Origin: Actinomycetota bacterium
GTDB taxonomy: Bacteria > Actinomycetota > Actinomycetes > Streptosporangiales > Streptosporangiaceae
DNA length: 7,247 nt
NCBI GenBank assembly: GCA_003140115.1
Contig: PLIQ01000209.1
Span: forward strand, 1-7,247
Reading direction: 5' to 3'
Shown here: positions 1-5,334 of the stretch, piece by piece
Layout: each line of letters opens with the position of its first letter
How positions within the stretch are numbered: the stretch's first letter is position 1
Notes under the pieces: model-generated
Database searches by the model: none
Told to the model about the DNA's origin: nothing
The model's input: only the letters and a program-made list of their open reading frames with translations
Translations under genes and position numbers: made by a program

Positions 1-236
1 TCCACCCGGTCGATGCTGACCTGGCGGGCCAGTTCGGCCACGGCCGCGGCGACCGCCTGTCCGGCGGACAGGTCGCCGATCCGGACGTAGTGGGCCAGAG
101 CGTCCCGCGCGATGCCCGGAAGATCGTCGGCGGCCTGGTCGCCCAGGCCGATGACGTCCGCGCCCGCGTGGGCCAGGCCCCGGGTGAAGAACGCCATCTC
201 GGCCGGGTAGCCGGGCGAGAGCATCAGCACGTTCAC
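1..236 (-). CDS. ATP-grasp ligase, N-terminal fragment (runs off left edge)
   Basis: An open frame of 78 complete codons starts at a GTG (236-234) and continues past base 1, so only the N-terminal (pre-ATP-grasp) domain is present. The start lies 5 nt after the stop of the preceding ATP-grasp gene. No clear Shine-Dalgarno is seen, so translational coupling is likely. The protein begins MNVLMLSPGYPAEMAFF and continues with AGADVIGLGD. A gap-free hand alignment with the N-terminus of the plus-strand ligase at 3170 gives 27 identities in 78 positions, including the shared MNV start, P8, P11, the AGA-VIG-G strand, AD, HY and a DR pair at residues 76-77. ATP-grasp membership is inferred from that paralogy, because the catalytic domain is outside the window. 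The N-terminal domain of such ligases forms a Rossmann-like lobe next to the ATP-grasp fold. Substrate unknown. Confidence 0.8.
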   Translation of the reverse strand, partial: MNVLMLSPGYPAEMAFFTRGLAHAGADVIGLGDQAADDLPGIARDALAHYVRIGDLSAGQAVAAAVAELARQVSIDRV

Positions 237-241
237 CGCGG

Positions 242-1462
242 TCAGCCCAGTTCGACGCGGACGGTGGTGACCAGCTCCTTGAGCGCCGCGGTCACCGTGG
301 CCGTGTCCGGGTGGCGCACGGTGATGTAGCCATCGCCCTCGTAGCTGCCCGAGGACGGCTGGCCCGGCTGCGGCAGCCGCGAGTCGACGATCAGCTCGGT
401 CACCTCGGGGGCCAGCGCGTCCAGGCCGTAGACGGCCTGGACGTGGCCTACCCCCAGCCCGCGCAGGTAGACGGTGCCCGTGGACCAGCGGCGCTGCGGC
501 GGCTCGAAATCGCCGTGCACCATTAGCCGAGCCCACGCGGCGTACAGGTCGAAGTCGTGCGCGTAACACAGCATCGAGGTGATCTGGGCGCCCGGCGGCC
601 GGGCGCCGACCTCGGACACGGCCACGGTGCCGTCCGGACGCCGGAACCACTCCATGTGGGTCAGCCCGGAGCGCAGCCCCAGGGCGCGCAGCGCGGTCGG
701 CGCGACCTGCCTGATGCCTGCGTACTCCGGCCCGCTGATGTCGCGGGGCAGCCGCACCGCCCACTGCATCCACGGGTTACGCAGCACCTCCAGCGGGGTC
801 GGCAGGTAGTCAGAGACCGAGTCCCAGACGATCTGGCCGTCGACCATCACGCTGTCGTAGGAGCCCTCGTCCCCGGTCAGGAACTCCTCGATCAGCGCGG
901 GCCGCTCCGGGGTCGGCGAGGCGGCGTCCAGCCAGGCTTCGAGGTCGCCTGGGTCGTCGAGGCGGAACGTGCTCTTGGCCCCGGCGCCGGCCGGCGGCTT
1001 GACCACCAGCGGGAAGCCGACTTCGGCCGCGAAGCCGGCGGCCGCGGCAGTGGAGGAGGCCAGCCGGTGCCGGGCGCAGGGCACGCCCGCGGCGCGCATC
1101 ACGCTCTTCATCTGGTCTTTGTCCCGGAAGTTGCGGGCCGTGGCCGGGTCCATGCCGGGGATGCCCAGGTGCTCGCGGACCTGGGCCAGCGGCACCTGGA
1201 GCTGCTCGAGCACGGCCAGCAGCCGCTGCACCGGGCCGACCTGCCCGGCGAGGCCCTCGACGGCCCAGGCGATCTGGCCGGCGTCGAGCGGGTCGTCGAT
1301 CCGCCAGTGCCCGGCCAGGCGGTCGCGGAGGGCGGGCGGCAGGCGGTCGGCGGGTTCGGTGGTGATCAGGGCGAGTTTGGTATCCGGGAGGCTCGCCGCG
1401 GCCTCGACGAACCGCGTCGTGGTATCGAGCAGGTACGGCGCGACGAACCCGGCGGTCACCAT
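242..1462 (-). CDS. ATP-grasp carboxylate-amine ligase family protein
   Basis: This is a 406-residue ATP-grasp enzyme, a usual length for stand-alone amino-acid-ligase-type members. Such enzymes use ATP to form an acyl-phosphate and join a carboxylate to an amine, thiol or hydroxyl in the cytoplasm. Visible motifs (numbered from this ATG): an N-terminal lobe to about residue 105; FRDKDQMKS with K115 and K119 (112-120); the glycine-rich ATP loop VVKPPAGAGAKST with K155 (153-165); IEEFLTG (191-197), the adenine-side strand; THMEWF with E271 (268-273); and the metal-binding SEVGARPPG with E284 and R288 (283-291). All core positions look intact. Start choice: ATG at 1462 begins MVTAGFVAPYL, a plausible first beta strand, with GAGGG upstream at a long 13-nt spacing. 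The alternative GTG at 1486 would add 8 residues and overlap the upstream stop. The gene sits between the coiled-coil protein and the truncated ligase at 236. It could equally be annotated as a carbamoyl-phosphate-synthase-L-like or generic ATP-grasp protein. Substrate not predictable. Confidence 0.9.
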   Translation of the reverse strand: MVTAGFVAPYLLDTTTRFVEAAASLPDTKLALITTEPADRLPPALRDRLAGHWRIDDPLDAGQIAWAVEGLAGQVGPVQRLLAVLEQLQVPLAQVREHLGIPGMDPATARNFRDKDQMKSVMRAAGVPCARHRLASSTAAAAGFAAEVGFPLVVKPPAGAGAKSTFRLDDPGDLEAWLDAASPTPERPALIEEFLTGDEGSYDSVMVDGQIVWDSVSDYLPTPLEVLRNPWMQWAVRLPRDISGPEYAGIRQVAPTALRALGLRSGLTHMEWFRRPDGTVAVSEVGARPPGAQITSMLCYAHDFDLYAAWARLMVHGDFEPPQRRWSTGTVYLRGLGVGHVQAVYGLDALAPEVTELIVDSRLPQPGQPSSGSYEGDGYITVRHPDTATVTAALKELVTTVRVELG

Positions 1463-1478
1463 GGGAAAGAAGTTACCC

Positions 1479-1862
1479 TCATTCACCGTGCGGCCGCCGA
1501 TCGAGCTGCCGCAGGTCCTCGCTGAGCTGGTCCTGCCGGGCGCTTAGTTGCTCGCCGAGGCGCTTGATCGTGTCAAGCTCGGCCAGCAGCTGGTTGGCGA
1601 CGGTGGTCAGCCGGCTGTCCGCGTGATCCAGACGGCCCTGGATCTTCCTGCCGTCCAGCCTGAGCTGATCCGCGTCCTGGTGCAGCTCGTTGACGACCGC
1701 CTGGAGCTGGCGTCTTAGCTCCGTGGACGTGGCCTCGAGCTGGCCGGAGACACCATCGATCAACGGAGCGGCGGTGCGCTTGGTGCGCTGGCCCACGGTG
1801 ATGGTCACGTACAGGACCGCGGCGGCCACCACCAGCGTGGCCACGGCCAGCAAGAGTTCCAT
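1479..1862 (-). CDS. Small single-pass membrane protein with long coiled coil
   Basis: A 127-residue protein that I do not assign to a named family. Residues 2-23 form one hydrophobic helix (ELLLAVATLVVAAAVLYVT and following). It is followed by the basic stretch GQRTKRT, so the positive-inside rule predicts a short outside N-terminus and a cytoplasmic C-terminus. Residues about 38-122 are helical and heptad-like, with Leu/Ile/Val spaced roughly every 3-4 positions and many Gln, Arg, Asp and Glu, as in oligomerising coiled coils. The protein ends DRRPHGE. The start is well defined: ATG at 1862 has GGGAGG 5 nt upstream, the best ribosome site in the window. The gene begins inside the 3' end of the propeller gene (58-nt overlap, different frame) and stops 16 nt before the ATP-grasp start. 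Inferred role: membrane scaffold or partner of the propeller or ligases. An unrelated structural role is possible. Confidence 0.85.
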   Translation of the reverse strand: MELLLAVATLVVAAAVLYVTITVGQRTKRTAAPLIDGVSGQLEATSTELRRQLQAVVNELHQDADQLRLDGRKIQGRLDHADSRLTTVANQLLAELDTIKRLGEQLSARQDQLSEDLRQLDRRPHGE

Positions 1863-2980
1863 AACGTCCTCCCGGGACTGGTGGGCCAGACCTCGCGCGT
1901 GGTGATCGTTACCGCCGCGGCCGCCAGGACTAGGGCCAGCACCGCGGCCACCCCGATTATCCAGTCGCTGACCGGCGTGCCCGGCCCGGCGGCGGCGGTG
2001 TTCCACAGCTTGACCGAGCCGTCGGCGTCGGCGCTGGCCAGCTTGCCGTCCGGGCCGAACGCCACGGCGTTCACGCCGCTGCCGGCCTGCAGGGGCGAGC
2101 CGGCCGGCTGGCCGGTGGCGGGATTCCACCGCGCGATGGCGCCGTCGCCGTAGGCCGCGGCCAGCAGCGTGCTGCCCGGGCTGAACGCCACCGCGGTCAC
2201 GCCCCCCGCGGTACCGGGCGAGCGGAGCGCCGGACCGTAGAGCTGGCCGGTCGCCACCTGCCACAGGGTGACCGCGCCGTCGGCGTCGGCGCTGGCCAGG
2301 AACTCACCGTCGGGGCTGAACGCGACGCCGTTCACGCCGTTGTCGGCCTGCAGGGCGGACCCGGCCGGCTGGCCGGTGACCGGATCCCAGAGGCGGACGG
2401 TGCCGTTGCCGTAACCGGCGGCCAGCAGGTTACCGTCGGGGCTGAACGCCACGCCGGTCACGCCGCCCTGGGTACCAGGCAAGCGGAGCGCCGGACCGGG
2501 CTGGCCGGTCGCGACCTTCCACAACGTGACCGCGCCGTCGGCGCCGGCGCTGGCCAGCAGCGCGCCGTCGGGGCTGAACGCGACGCCGTTCACGCCGCTC
2601 CCGGTCTGCAGCGCCGGCCCGGCCGGCTGGCCGGTGGCCGGGTTCCACAGGCGGATGGTGCCGTCGGCGGCGGCGCTGGCCACCAGCGTGCCGTCGGGGC
2701 TGAACGCCACCCCGGTCAGGGGACCGGAGCCGGACCGCAGGACCGGACCGCGGAGCTGGCCGGTGGCGACCACCCACAGCCGGACCGTGCCGTCGCCGTA
2801 ACCGCCGGCCAGCAGCGTGCCGTCCGGGCTGAACGCCACGGCCGTGACGCCGGCCGAGCTGGGGGCCGTGGCCGAGGCGGCGGCCTGGGGGGCGGCTAGG
2901 AGGACGGCCAGGAGGGCGAGGAGGCCAGTGATCACTGCGCGTCGCCGAGTCCGGTTACGGCTGTGAGCGAAAACGGCCAT
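1805..2980 (-). CDS. Exported WD40 seven-blade beta-propeller with C-terminal membrane anchor
   Basis: A 391-residue protein. Residues 1-37 look like a signal sequence: basic n-region with an RR pair (RTRRRAVITG), hydrophobic core LLALLAVLL, and an ASA-like cleavage site near 35-37. The RR pair leaves Tat export possible. Seven WD40-type repeats follow, each with VAFSPDG and a terminal LW (or RW), starting near residues 45, 88, 130, 174, 216, 261 and 303, enough to close a complete propeller (about 44-332). Residues 340-361 form a membrane helix (WIIGVAAVLALVLAAAAVT), so the propeller should face outside with a short cytoplasmic tail. WD40 propellers are binding platforms rather than enzymes. 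The last 19 residues are odd (Trp/Pro-rich) because they read the next gene out of frame. The ATG at 2980 lacks a well-spaced Shine-Dalgarno (AGGA is 1 nt away). It is the first gene of the leftward set. A ligand or partner cannot be read from sequence. Confidence 0.88.
   Translation of the reverse strand: MAVFAHSRNRTRRRAVITGLLALLAVLLAAPQAAASATAPSSAGVTAVAFSPDGTLLAGGYGDGTVRLWVVATGQLRGPVLRSGSGPLTGVAFSPDGTLVASAAADGTIRLWNPATGQPAGPALQTGSGVNGVAFSPDGALLASAGADGAVTLWKVATGQPGPALRLPGTQGGVTGVAFSPDGNLLAAGYGNGTVRLWDPVTGQPAGSALQADNGVNGVAFSPDGEFLASADADGAVTLWQVATGQLYGPALRSPGTAGGVTAVAFSPGSTLLAAAYGDGAIARWNPATGQPAGSPLQAGSGVNAVAFGPDGKLASADADGSVKLWNTAAAGPGTPVSDWIIGVAAVLALVLAAAAVTITTREVWPTSPGRTLWNSCWPWPRWWWPPRSCT
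1868..1873 (-). promoter_or_regulatory. Strong ribosome binding site (GGGAGG) of the coiled-coil gene
   Basis: The minus strand reads GGGAGG, then 5 nt, then ATG at 1862. This near-ideal site fixes the start of the 127-residue membrane protein and shows that it is translated independently, although it lies inside the upstream propeller frame. Confidence 0.8.
1985..2851 (-). repeat. Seven tandem WD40-encoding repeats, with a two-blade higher-order period
   Basis: The propeller coding region consists of seven imperfect tandem repeats of 42-45 codons, which recur in the DNA as CTGAACGC and GGCTGGCCGGT-type words. The linkers alternate. After blades 1, 3 and 5 the pattern is VATGQ followed by GPxLR. 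After blades 2, 4 and 6 it is PATGQPAG or PVTGQPAG followed by LQ and a short Gly/Asn-containing turn. Blades 3, 5 and 7 carry ASAxADG, whereas 4 and 6 carry AAxYGxG. Equivalent residues therefore recur at about 86-87 codons, pointing to growth by duplication of two-blade units of roughly 258-261 bp. Confidence 0.75.
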
Positions 2981-3054
2981 GTCCTGATAAGACCACTAAC
3001 CGTGCGCGGTGGCGAGCCCCCGAGCCCCGGCGCTGCTTAGAGGGTGGCCGGCGG

Positions 3055-3082
3055 CTGACCGGTTGGCCGTTCGGCATAAATT
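3055..3082 (+). promoter_or_regulatory. Candidate promoter for the rightward set (CTGACC - 16 bp - TAAATT)
   Basis: CTGACC at 3055-3060 matches the actinobacterial housekeeping -35 TTGACN except at the first base. A 16-bp spacer separates it from TAAATT at 3077-3082, which fits the -10 pattern TANNNT. Transcription would begin near 3089, giving a leader of about 80 nt before the ATG at 3170 that would contain the 12-bp palindrome. Confidence 0.4.
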
Positions 3083-3096
3083 ATCGGAACGAACGG
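3067..3096. promoter_or_regulatory. Inverted repeat CCGTTCG-N16-CGAACGG flanking the AT island
   Basis: CCGTTCG at 3067-3073 and CGAACGG at 3090-3096 are perfect reverse complements, with half-site centres 23 bp apart (about two helical turns). They bracket the overlapping -10-like hexamers. This geometry suits a dimeric regulator controlling both directions. A 7-bp inverted repeat in GC-rich DNA can also arise by chance. Confidence 0.35.
3078..3085 (-). promoter_or_regulatory. Candidate -10 element for the leftward set
   Basis: On the minus strand the island reads GATAATTT, which contains both GATAAT (3085-3080) and TAATTT (3083-3078), each -10-like. It overlaps the plus-strand TAAATT, so the two sets may share a nearly symmetric bidirectional core. 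I find no TTGAC-like -35 at 16-18 bp, so a second factor or an extended -10 would be needed. The leader to the ATG at 2980 would be about 90 nt. Confidence 0.3.
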
Positions 3097-3114
3097 ACCG
3101 TGGCGCTACGACCG

Positions 3115-3126
3115 GTCACCGGTGAC
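3115..3126. promoter_or_regulatory. Perfect 12-bp palindrome GTCACCGGTGAC, candidate operator
   Basis: The two 6-bp halves GTCACC and GGTGAC are exact reverse complements with no spacer. It lies 44 bp upstream of the ATG at 3170, in the leader of the CTGACC/TAAATT promoter or just upstream of the -35 position of the leaderless candidate. An overlapping direct repeat of ACCGGT (3111-3116, 3118-3123) adds to the symmetry. No regulator gene is in the window. Confidence 0.4.
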
Positions 3127-3156
3127 GGCGCTGGCCGGCGGCCGCGCGGCGCGGTT

Positions 3157-3162
3157 TACCAT
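3157..3162 (+). promoter_or_regulatory. Candidate leaderless -10 (TACCAT) for the rightward ATP-grasp
   Basis: TACCAT matches TANNNT and ends 7 nt before the A of the ATG at 3170, the spacing expected if transcription starts on the start codon itself. The only purine-rich stretch before this ATG (GAGG, 3165-3168) is 1 nt away, too close for a normal ribosome site, which fits a leaderless message. No good -35 is present. Confidence 0.35.
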
Positions 3163-3169
3163 TCGAGGC

Positions 3170-4393
3170 ATGAACGTGGTTTTCGTCGAGCCCTTCTTCC
3201 CGCGCAACCAGCGGGAGTTCGTGCGGGCGCTGGCCGAGGCGGGCGCGACCGTGATCGGCATCGGCGAGTACTCGGCGGACGGGTTCGACGATCAGCTGAA
3301 GGGCTGGCTGGATCACTACGAGCAGGTGCCGTCGGTCACCGACGTCGACGCGATGACCCGCGCGGTCCGCTGGGTGCAGGACAAGGTGTGGGTGGACCGG
3401 CTGGAGGCCACGATCGAGGCCCACATCATGTCCACCGCGCAGGTCCGCGAGGCGTGCACGATCCCCGGGACTTCGGTGCATACCGCCTGGCTGTGCCGGG
3501 ACAAGCCGTCGATGAAGGAGGCGCTGCGCGCGGTGGGCGTGCCGACCGCGGCGTCGGCCGCGGTGTCGTCGGCGGCGCAGGCGCAGGCGTTCGGCGCCGA
3601 GGTGGGGTTCCCGCTGGTCCTCAAGCCGCGCAGCGGGGCCGGGGCGTCGGGGACGGTGCGGGTGGACGACCCGGCGGCGCTGGAGGCGGCCCTGGGGGTG
3701 TTCGGCGGCCAGGGCTCGGAGTCGATCGCGATCGAGGAGTTCATCGAGGGGCACGAGGGGTTCTACGACACGATCGCGGTCGACGGGCGGGTGGCCGTGG
3801 ACTTCGTCTCGCACTACTACCCGAACGTGCTGGAGGCGATGCGGACCCGGTGGATCTCGCCGGAGTTCATCTCCACCAACCGGATCGAGCTGGTTCCGGA
3901 GTACGAGGAGCTGCGCGAGATGGGGCGGCGGGTCATCGCCGCGCTCGGCATCGAGACCTCGGCCACGCACATGGAGTGGTTCTTCGGGCCCAAGGGACTG
4001 AAGTTCTCCGAGATCGGGTGCCGGCCACCGGGGGTCGGGGCCTGGGATCTCTATTCGGCGGGCAACGACATGGACCTGTACCGCGCGTGGGCCGACGCGA
4101 TCGTGCACGGCCGCGTTGAGGCGGCGCCGTCGCGGCGGTTCGCCAGCGGGATCGTGGCGCTGCGCCCGGCGCACGACGGGGTGATCAGCGGGTACGGCGG
4201 GGTCGAGGAGCTGCAGCAGCAGTTCGGCGAGTGGGTCATCGACGCGAACCTGCCGCCGCCGGGCACGCCGACCCAGGGCGTCGAGGCCGGGTACATGGCC
4301 AACGCCTACGTCCGGATGCGCCACCCCGACTACGACGTGCTGCACGACATGCTCGACACGGTGGGGCGCACGCTGCACGTCTACGCCTCGTGA
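3170..4393 (+). CDS. ATP-grasp carboxylate-amine ligase family protein
   Basis: A 407-residue ATP-grasp enzyme, first gene of the rightward set. Visible motifs: Rossmann-like N-terminal lobe with AGATVIGIGE (24-33); CRDKPSMKEALRAVGVP with K112 and K116 (109-125); glycine-rich loop LKPRSGAGASGT with K152 (151-162); IEEFIEG (188-194); THMEWF with E269 (266-271); and metal-binding SEIGCRPPG with E281 and R285 (280-288). The core looks catalytically complete. The C-terminal part (about 325-400) is shared in pattern with the minus-strand ligase (FASGIVALR versus WSTGTVYLR; VIDANLPPPGTPTQ versus IVDSRLPQPGQPSS; RHPD near the end). Expected reaction: ATP-dependent activation of a carboxylate and coupling to an amine or hydroxyl. 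ATG at 3170 is chosen over GTG at 3122 because it gives the MNV start seen in the paralog at 236. The stop overlaps the next start by 4 nt (GTGA). Substrate unknown. Confidence 0.92.
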   Translation: MNVVFVEPFFPRNQREFVRALAEAGATVIGIGEYSADGFDDQLKGWLDHYEQVPSVTDVDAMTRAVRWVQDKVWVDRLEATIEAHIMSTAQVREACTIPGTSVHTAWLCRDKPSMKEALRAVGVPTAASAAVSSAAQAQAFGAEVGFPLVLKPRSGAGASGTVRVDDPAALEAALGVFGGQGSESIAIEEFIEGHEGFYDTIAVDGRVAVDFVSHYYPNVLEAMRTRWISPEFISTNRIELVPEYEELREMGRRVIAALGIETSATHMEWFFGPKGLKFSEIGCRPPGVGAWDLYSAGNDMDLYRAWADAIVHGRVEAAPSRRFASGIVALRPAHDGVISGYGGVEELQQQFGEWVIDANLPPPGTPTQGVEAGYMANAYVRMRHPDYDVLHDMLDTVGRTLHVYAS

Positions 4394-5334
4394 GAGCCAT
4401 CCTGCTGGGACCGCAGCGCCGGCCGACGCTGGACGCGGTGGTGCGGTCGCTCGGGCTCGCCGACGGGCCGATCGCCACGGTCACGGCCGGGTGGCAGGAG
4501 CGGGAACCGTACGACGGCGAGCTGAACGCGCTGCTGGAGCGGAGGGGTTCGGGCCTCGGGCTCTACCGGCGGTGGCTGGACGTGCAGGAGCAGGATCCGG
4601 AGTTCGCCGCGGCCGAGCGCGCGCTGCAGCGGATCCTCGATGAGCTGGCGGACCTGTACCTGCTGCGGCTGGACTACGCGCTGCAGGCGGTGTACGCGCT
4701 GCAGCACCGGCCGGGGGTTCCGGCTGAGGCGGTGGCGGAGGCGGTCGAGGGGGTACAGTCACTCGACGCTGCGCATTTGGTGCGTGTGAACGAGGTGCGC
4801 GGGGAGTTCTTTGACCGGGTGCGGCCACACGACCGGCGGGTGATCGCGTCCCACCGGCTGGCGGTGGCGGGGTTGCTGGGTGAGGCCGCGGCGCTGGTCA
4901 TCGCGGGCGGGCACGTGGGCGTGCTGGCCGACGTGCTGCACCTGTTCAACGTGGCGGCCGCGCTGCCCACTGGGGCGGTGGTGATCGCGTGGTCCGCGGG
5001 GGCGATGGCGCTGGCGGACCGGATCGTGCTGTTCCACGACCGTTCGCCGCTGGGGCCCGGGCATTCCGAGGTGTACGGCAGCGGGCTGAGCGTGGTGCGC
5101 GACGTCGTGCTGCTGCCGCACGCCCGGGCCCGGCTGCTGCTCGAGGACACGCCGCGGATGGCCGTGTTCGCCCAGCGGTTCGCGCCGGCGCTTTGTCTGC
5201 CGTTGGAGGCCGGGACCCGGGTGGCGCTTTCCGGTGCCTTGTCGGGCGGGGGCTTGCCGGGTGGCGGCTTGCCGGCCGGGACCCGGGTGCTGGGTGAGGA
5301 CGGGCATGTGACGGCGGTCAGGGAGGCGGCGTGA
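4390..5334 (+). CDS. Peptidase S51 / class I amidotransferase-like Ser hydrolase with helical insertion
   Basis: A 314-residue protein starting at GTG 4390 inside the upstream stop (GTGA), so translationally coupled. The first strand RAILLGP (2-8) and IATVTAGWQERE (28-39) look like the start of a flavodoxin-like class I amidotransferase fold. Residues about 55-165 are a mainly helical insertion. The fold then resumes with ALVIAGGHVG (168-177), the nucleophile elbow IAWSAGAMAL with S202 (199-208) and LLPHARARL with H244 (241-249). Ser in the elbow followed by AGA is typical of peptidase E / cyanophycinase (family S51), whereas glutamine amidotransferases use Cys. S51 enzymes cleave Asp-X or isoaspartyl-type bonds. 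Here the specificity is unknown and the acid partner is not evident. It is longer than peptidase E (about 230 residues) because of the insertion. The C-terminus has a Gly-rich repeated segment. Context beside an ATP-grasp suggests hydrolysis or remodelling of the ligase product (inference). Confidence 0.82.
   Translation: MRAILLGPQRRPTLDAVVRSLGLADGPIATVTAGWQEREPYDGELNALLERRGSGLGLYRRWLDVQEQDPEFAAAERALQRILDELADLYLLRLDYALQAVYALQHRPGVPAEAVAEAVEGVQSLDAAHLVRVNEVRGEFFDRVRPHDRRVIASHRLAVAGLLGEAAALVIAGGHVGVLADVLHLFNVAAALPTGAVVIAWSAGAMALADRIVLFHDRSPLGPGHSEVYGSGLSVVRDVVLLPHARARLLLEDTPRMAVFAQRFAPALCLPLEAGTRVALSGALSGGGLPGGGLPAGTRVLGEDGHVTAVREAA
5208..5289 (+). repeat. In-frame short repeats in the 3' end of the S51-like gene
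   Basis: The 16-nt word GGCCGGGACCCGGGTG occurs at 5208-5223 and again at 5274-5289, exactly 66 nt (22 codons) apart, so AGTRV is encoded twice. Between them a 15-nt unit is repeated with one or two changes, giving GGGLP twice. This looks like slippage or a small internal duplication in a surface loop. It does not break the frame. Confidence 0.6.

Larger units (their letters stand above)
2981..3169. promoter_or_regulatory. Divergent control region between the two gene sets
   Basis: These 189 bp separate the divergent start codons at 2980 (minus) and 3170 (plus). No convincing gene lies here. A GTG at 3122 is in frame with the rightward ligase, but homology to the paralog at 236 supports the ATG at 3170. 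The region holds an AT-rich island at 3076-3084, an inverted repeat around it, a perfect 12-bp palindrome and several promoter-like hexamers, entered separately. The rest (about 3000-3055) is GC-rich with no signal I can support. Confidence 0.75.

Noticed and set aside
557..1525. Long plus-strand open frame opposite the minus-strand ATP-grasp
   Set aside because: It is antisense to a gene with clear ATP-grasp motifs, and its Arg/Gly/His-rich translation is typical of a high-GC shadow frame.
1985..2851. CRISPR-like or satellite repeat array
   Set aside because: The periodicity is about 42-45 codons, in frame, diverged, and fully explained by WD40 blades.
3122..3169. GTG at 3122 as the start of the plus-strand ATP-grasp
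   Set aside because: It would add 16 residues not seen in the paralog, has no ribosome site and lies within the palindrome. The MNV start at 3170 matches the fragment at 236.
3100..4378. Long open frames overlapping the plus-strand ATP-grasp (plus 3100-4119; minus 3116-4378)
   Set aside because: Both are Gly/Arg- or Arg/His-rich shadows of the ligase gene without independent motifs.
1..4393. Graspetide (ester-linked RiPP) cluster
   Set aside because: No short precursor peptide with a Thr/Ser/Asp/Glu-rich core is visible, and the ligases show amino-acid-ligase/carbamoyl-phosphate-synthase-like motifs rather than those I know for graspetide ligases. The only small protein is a membrane coiled coil.
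3170..5334. Cyanophycin metabolism (ATP-grasp synthetase plus S51 cyanophycinase)
   Set aside because: Cyanophycin synthetase is about 900 residues with a Mur-ligase-like domain. These ligases are about 407 residues and lack it, and the S51-like protein has a large insertion and different surroundings.
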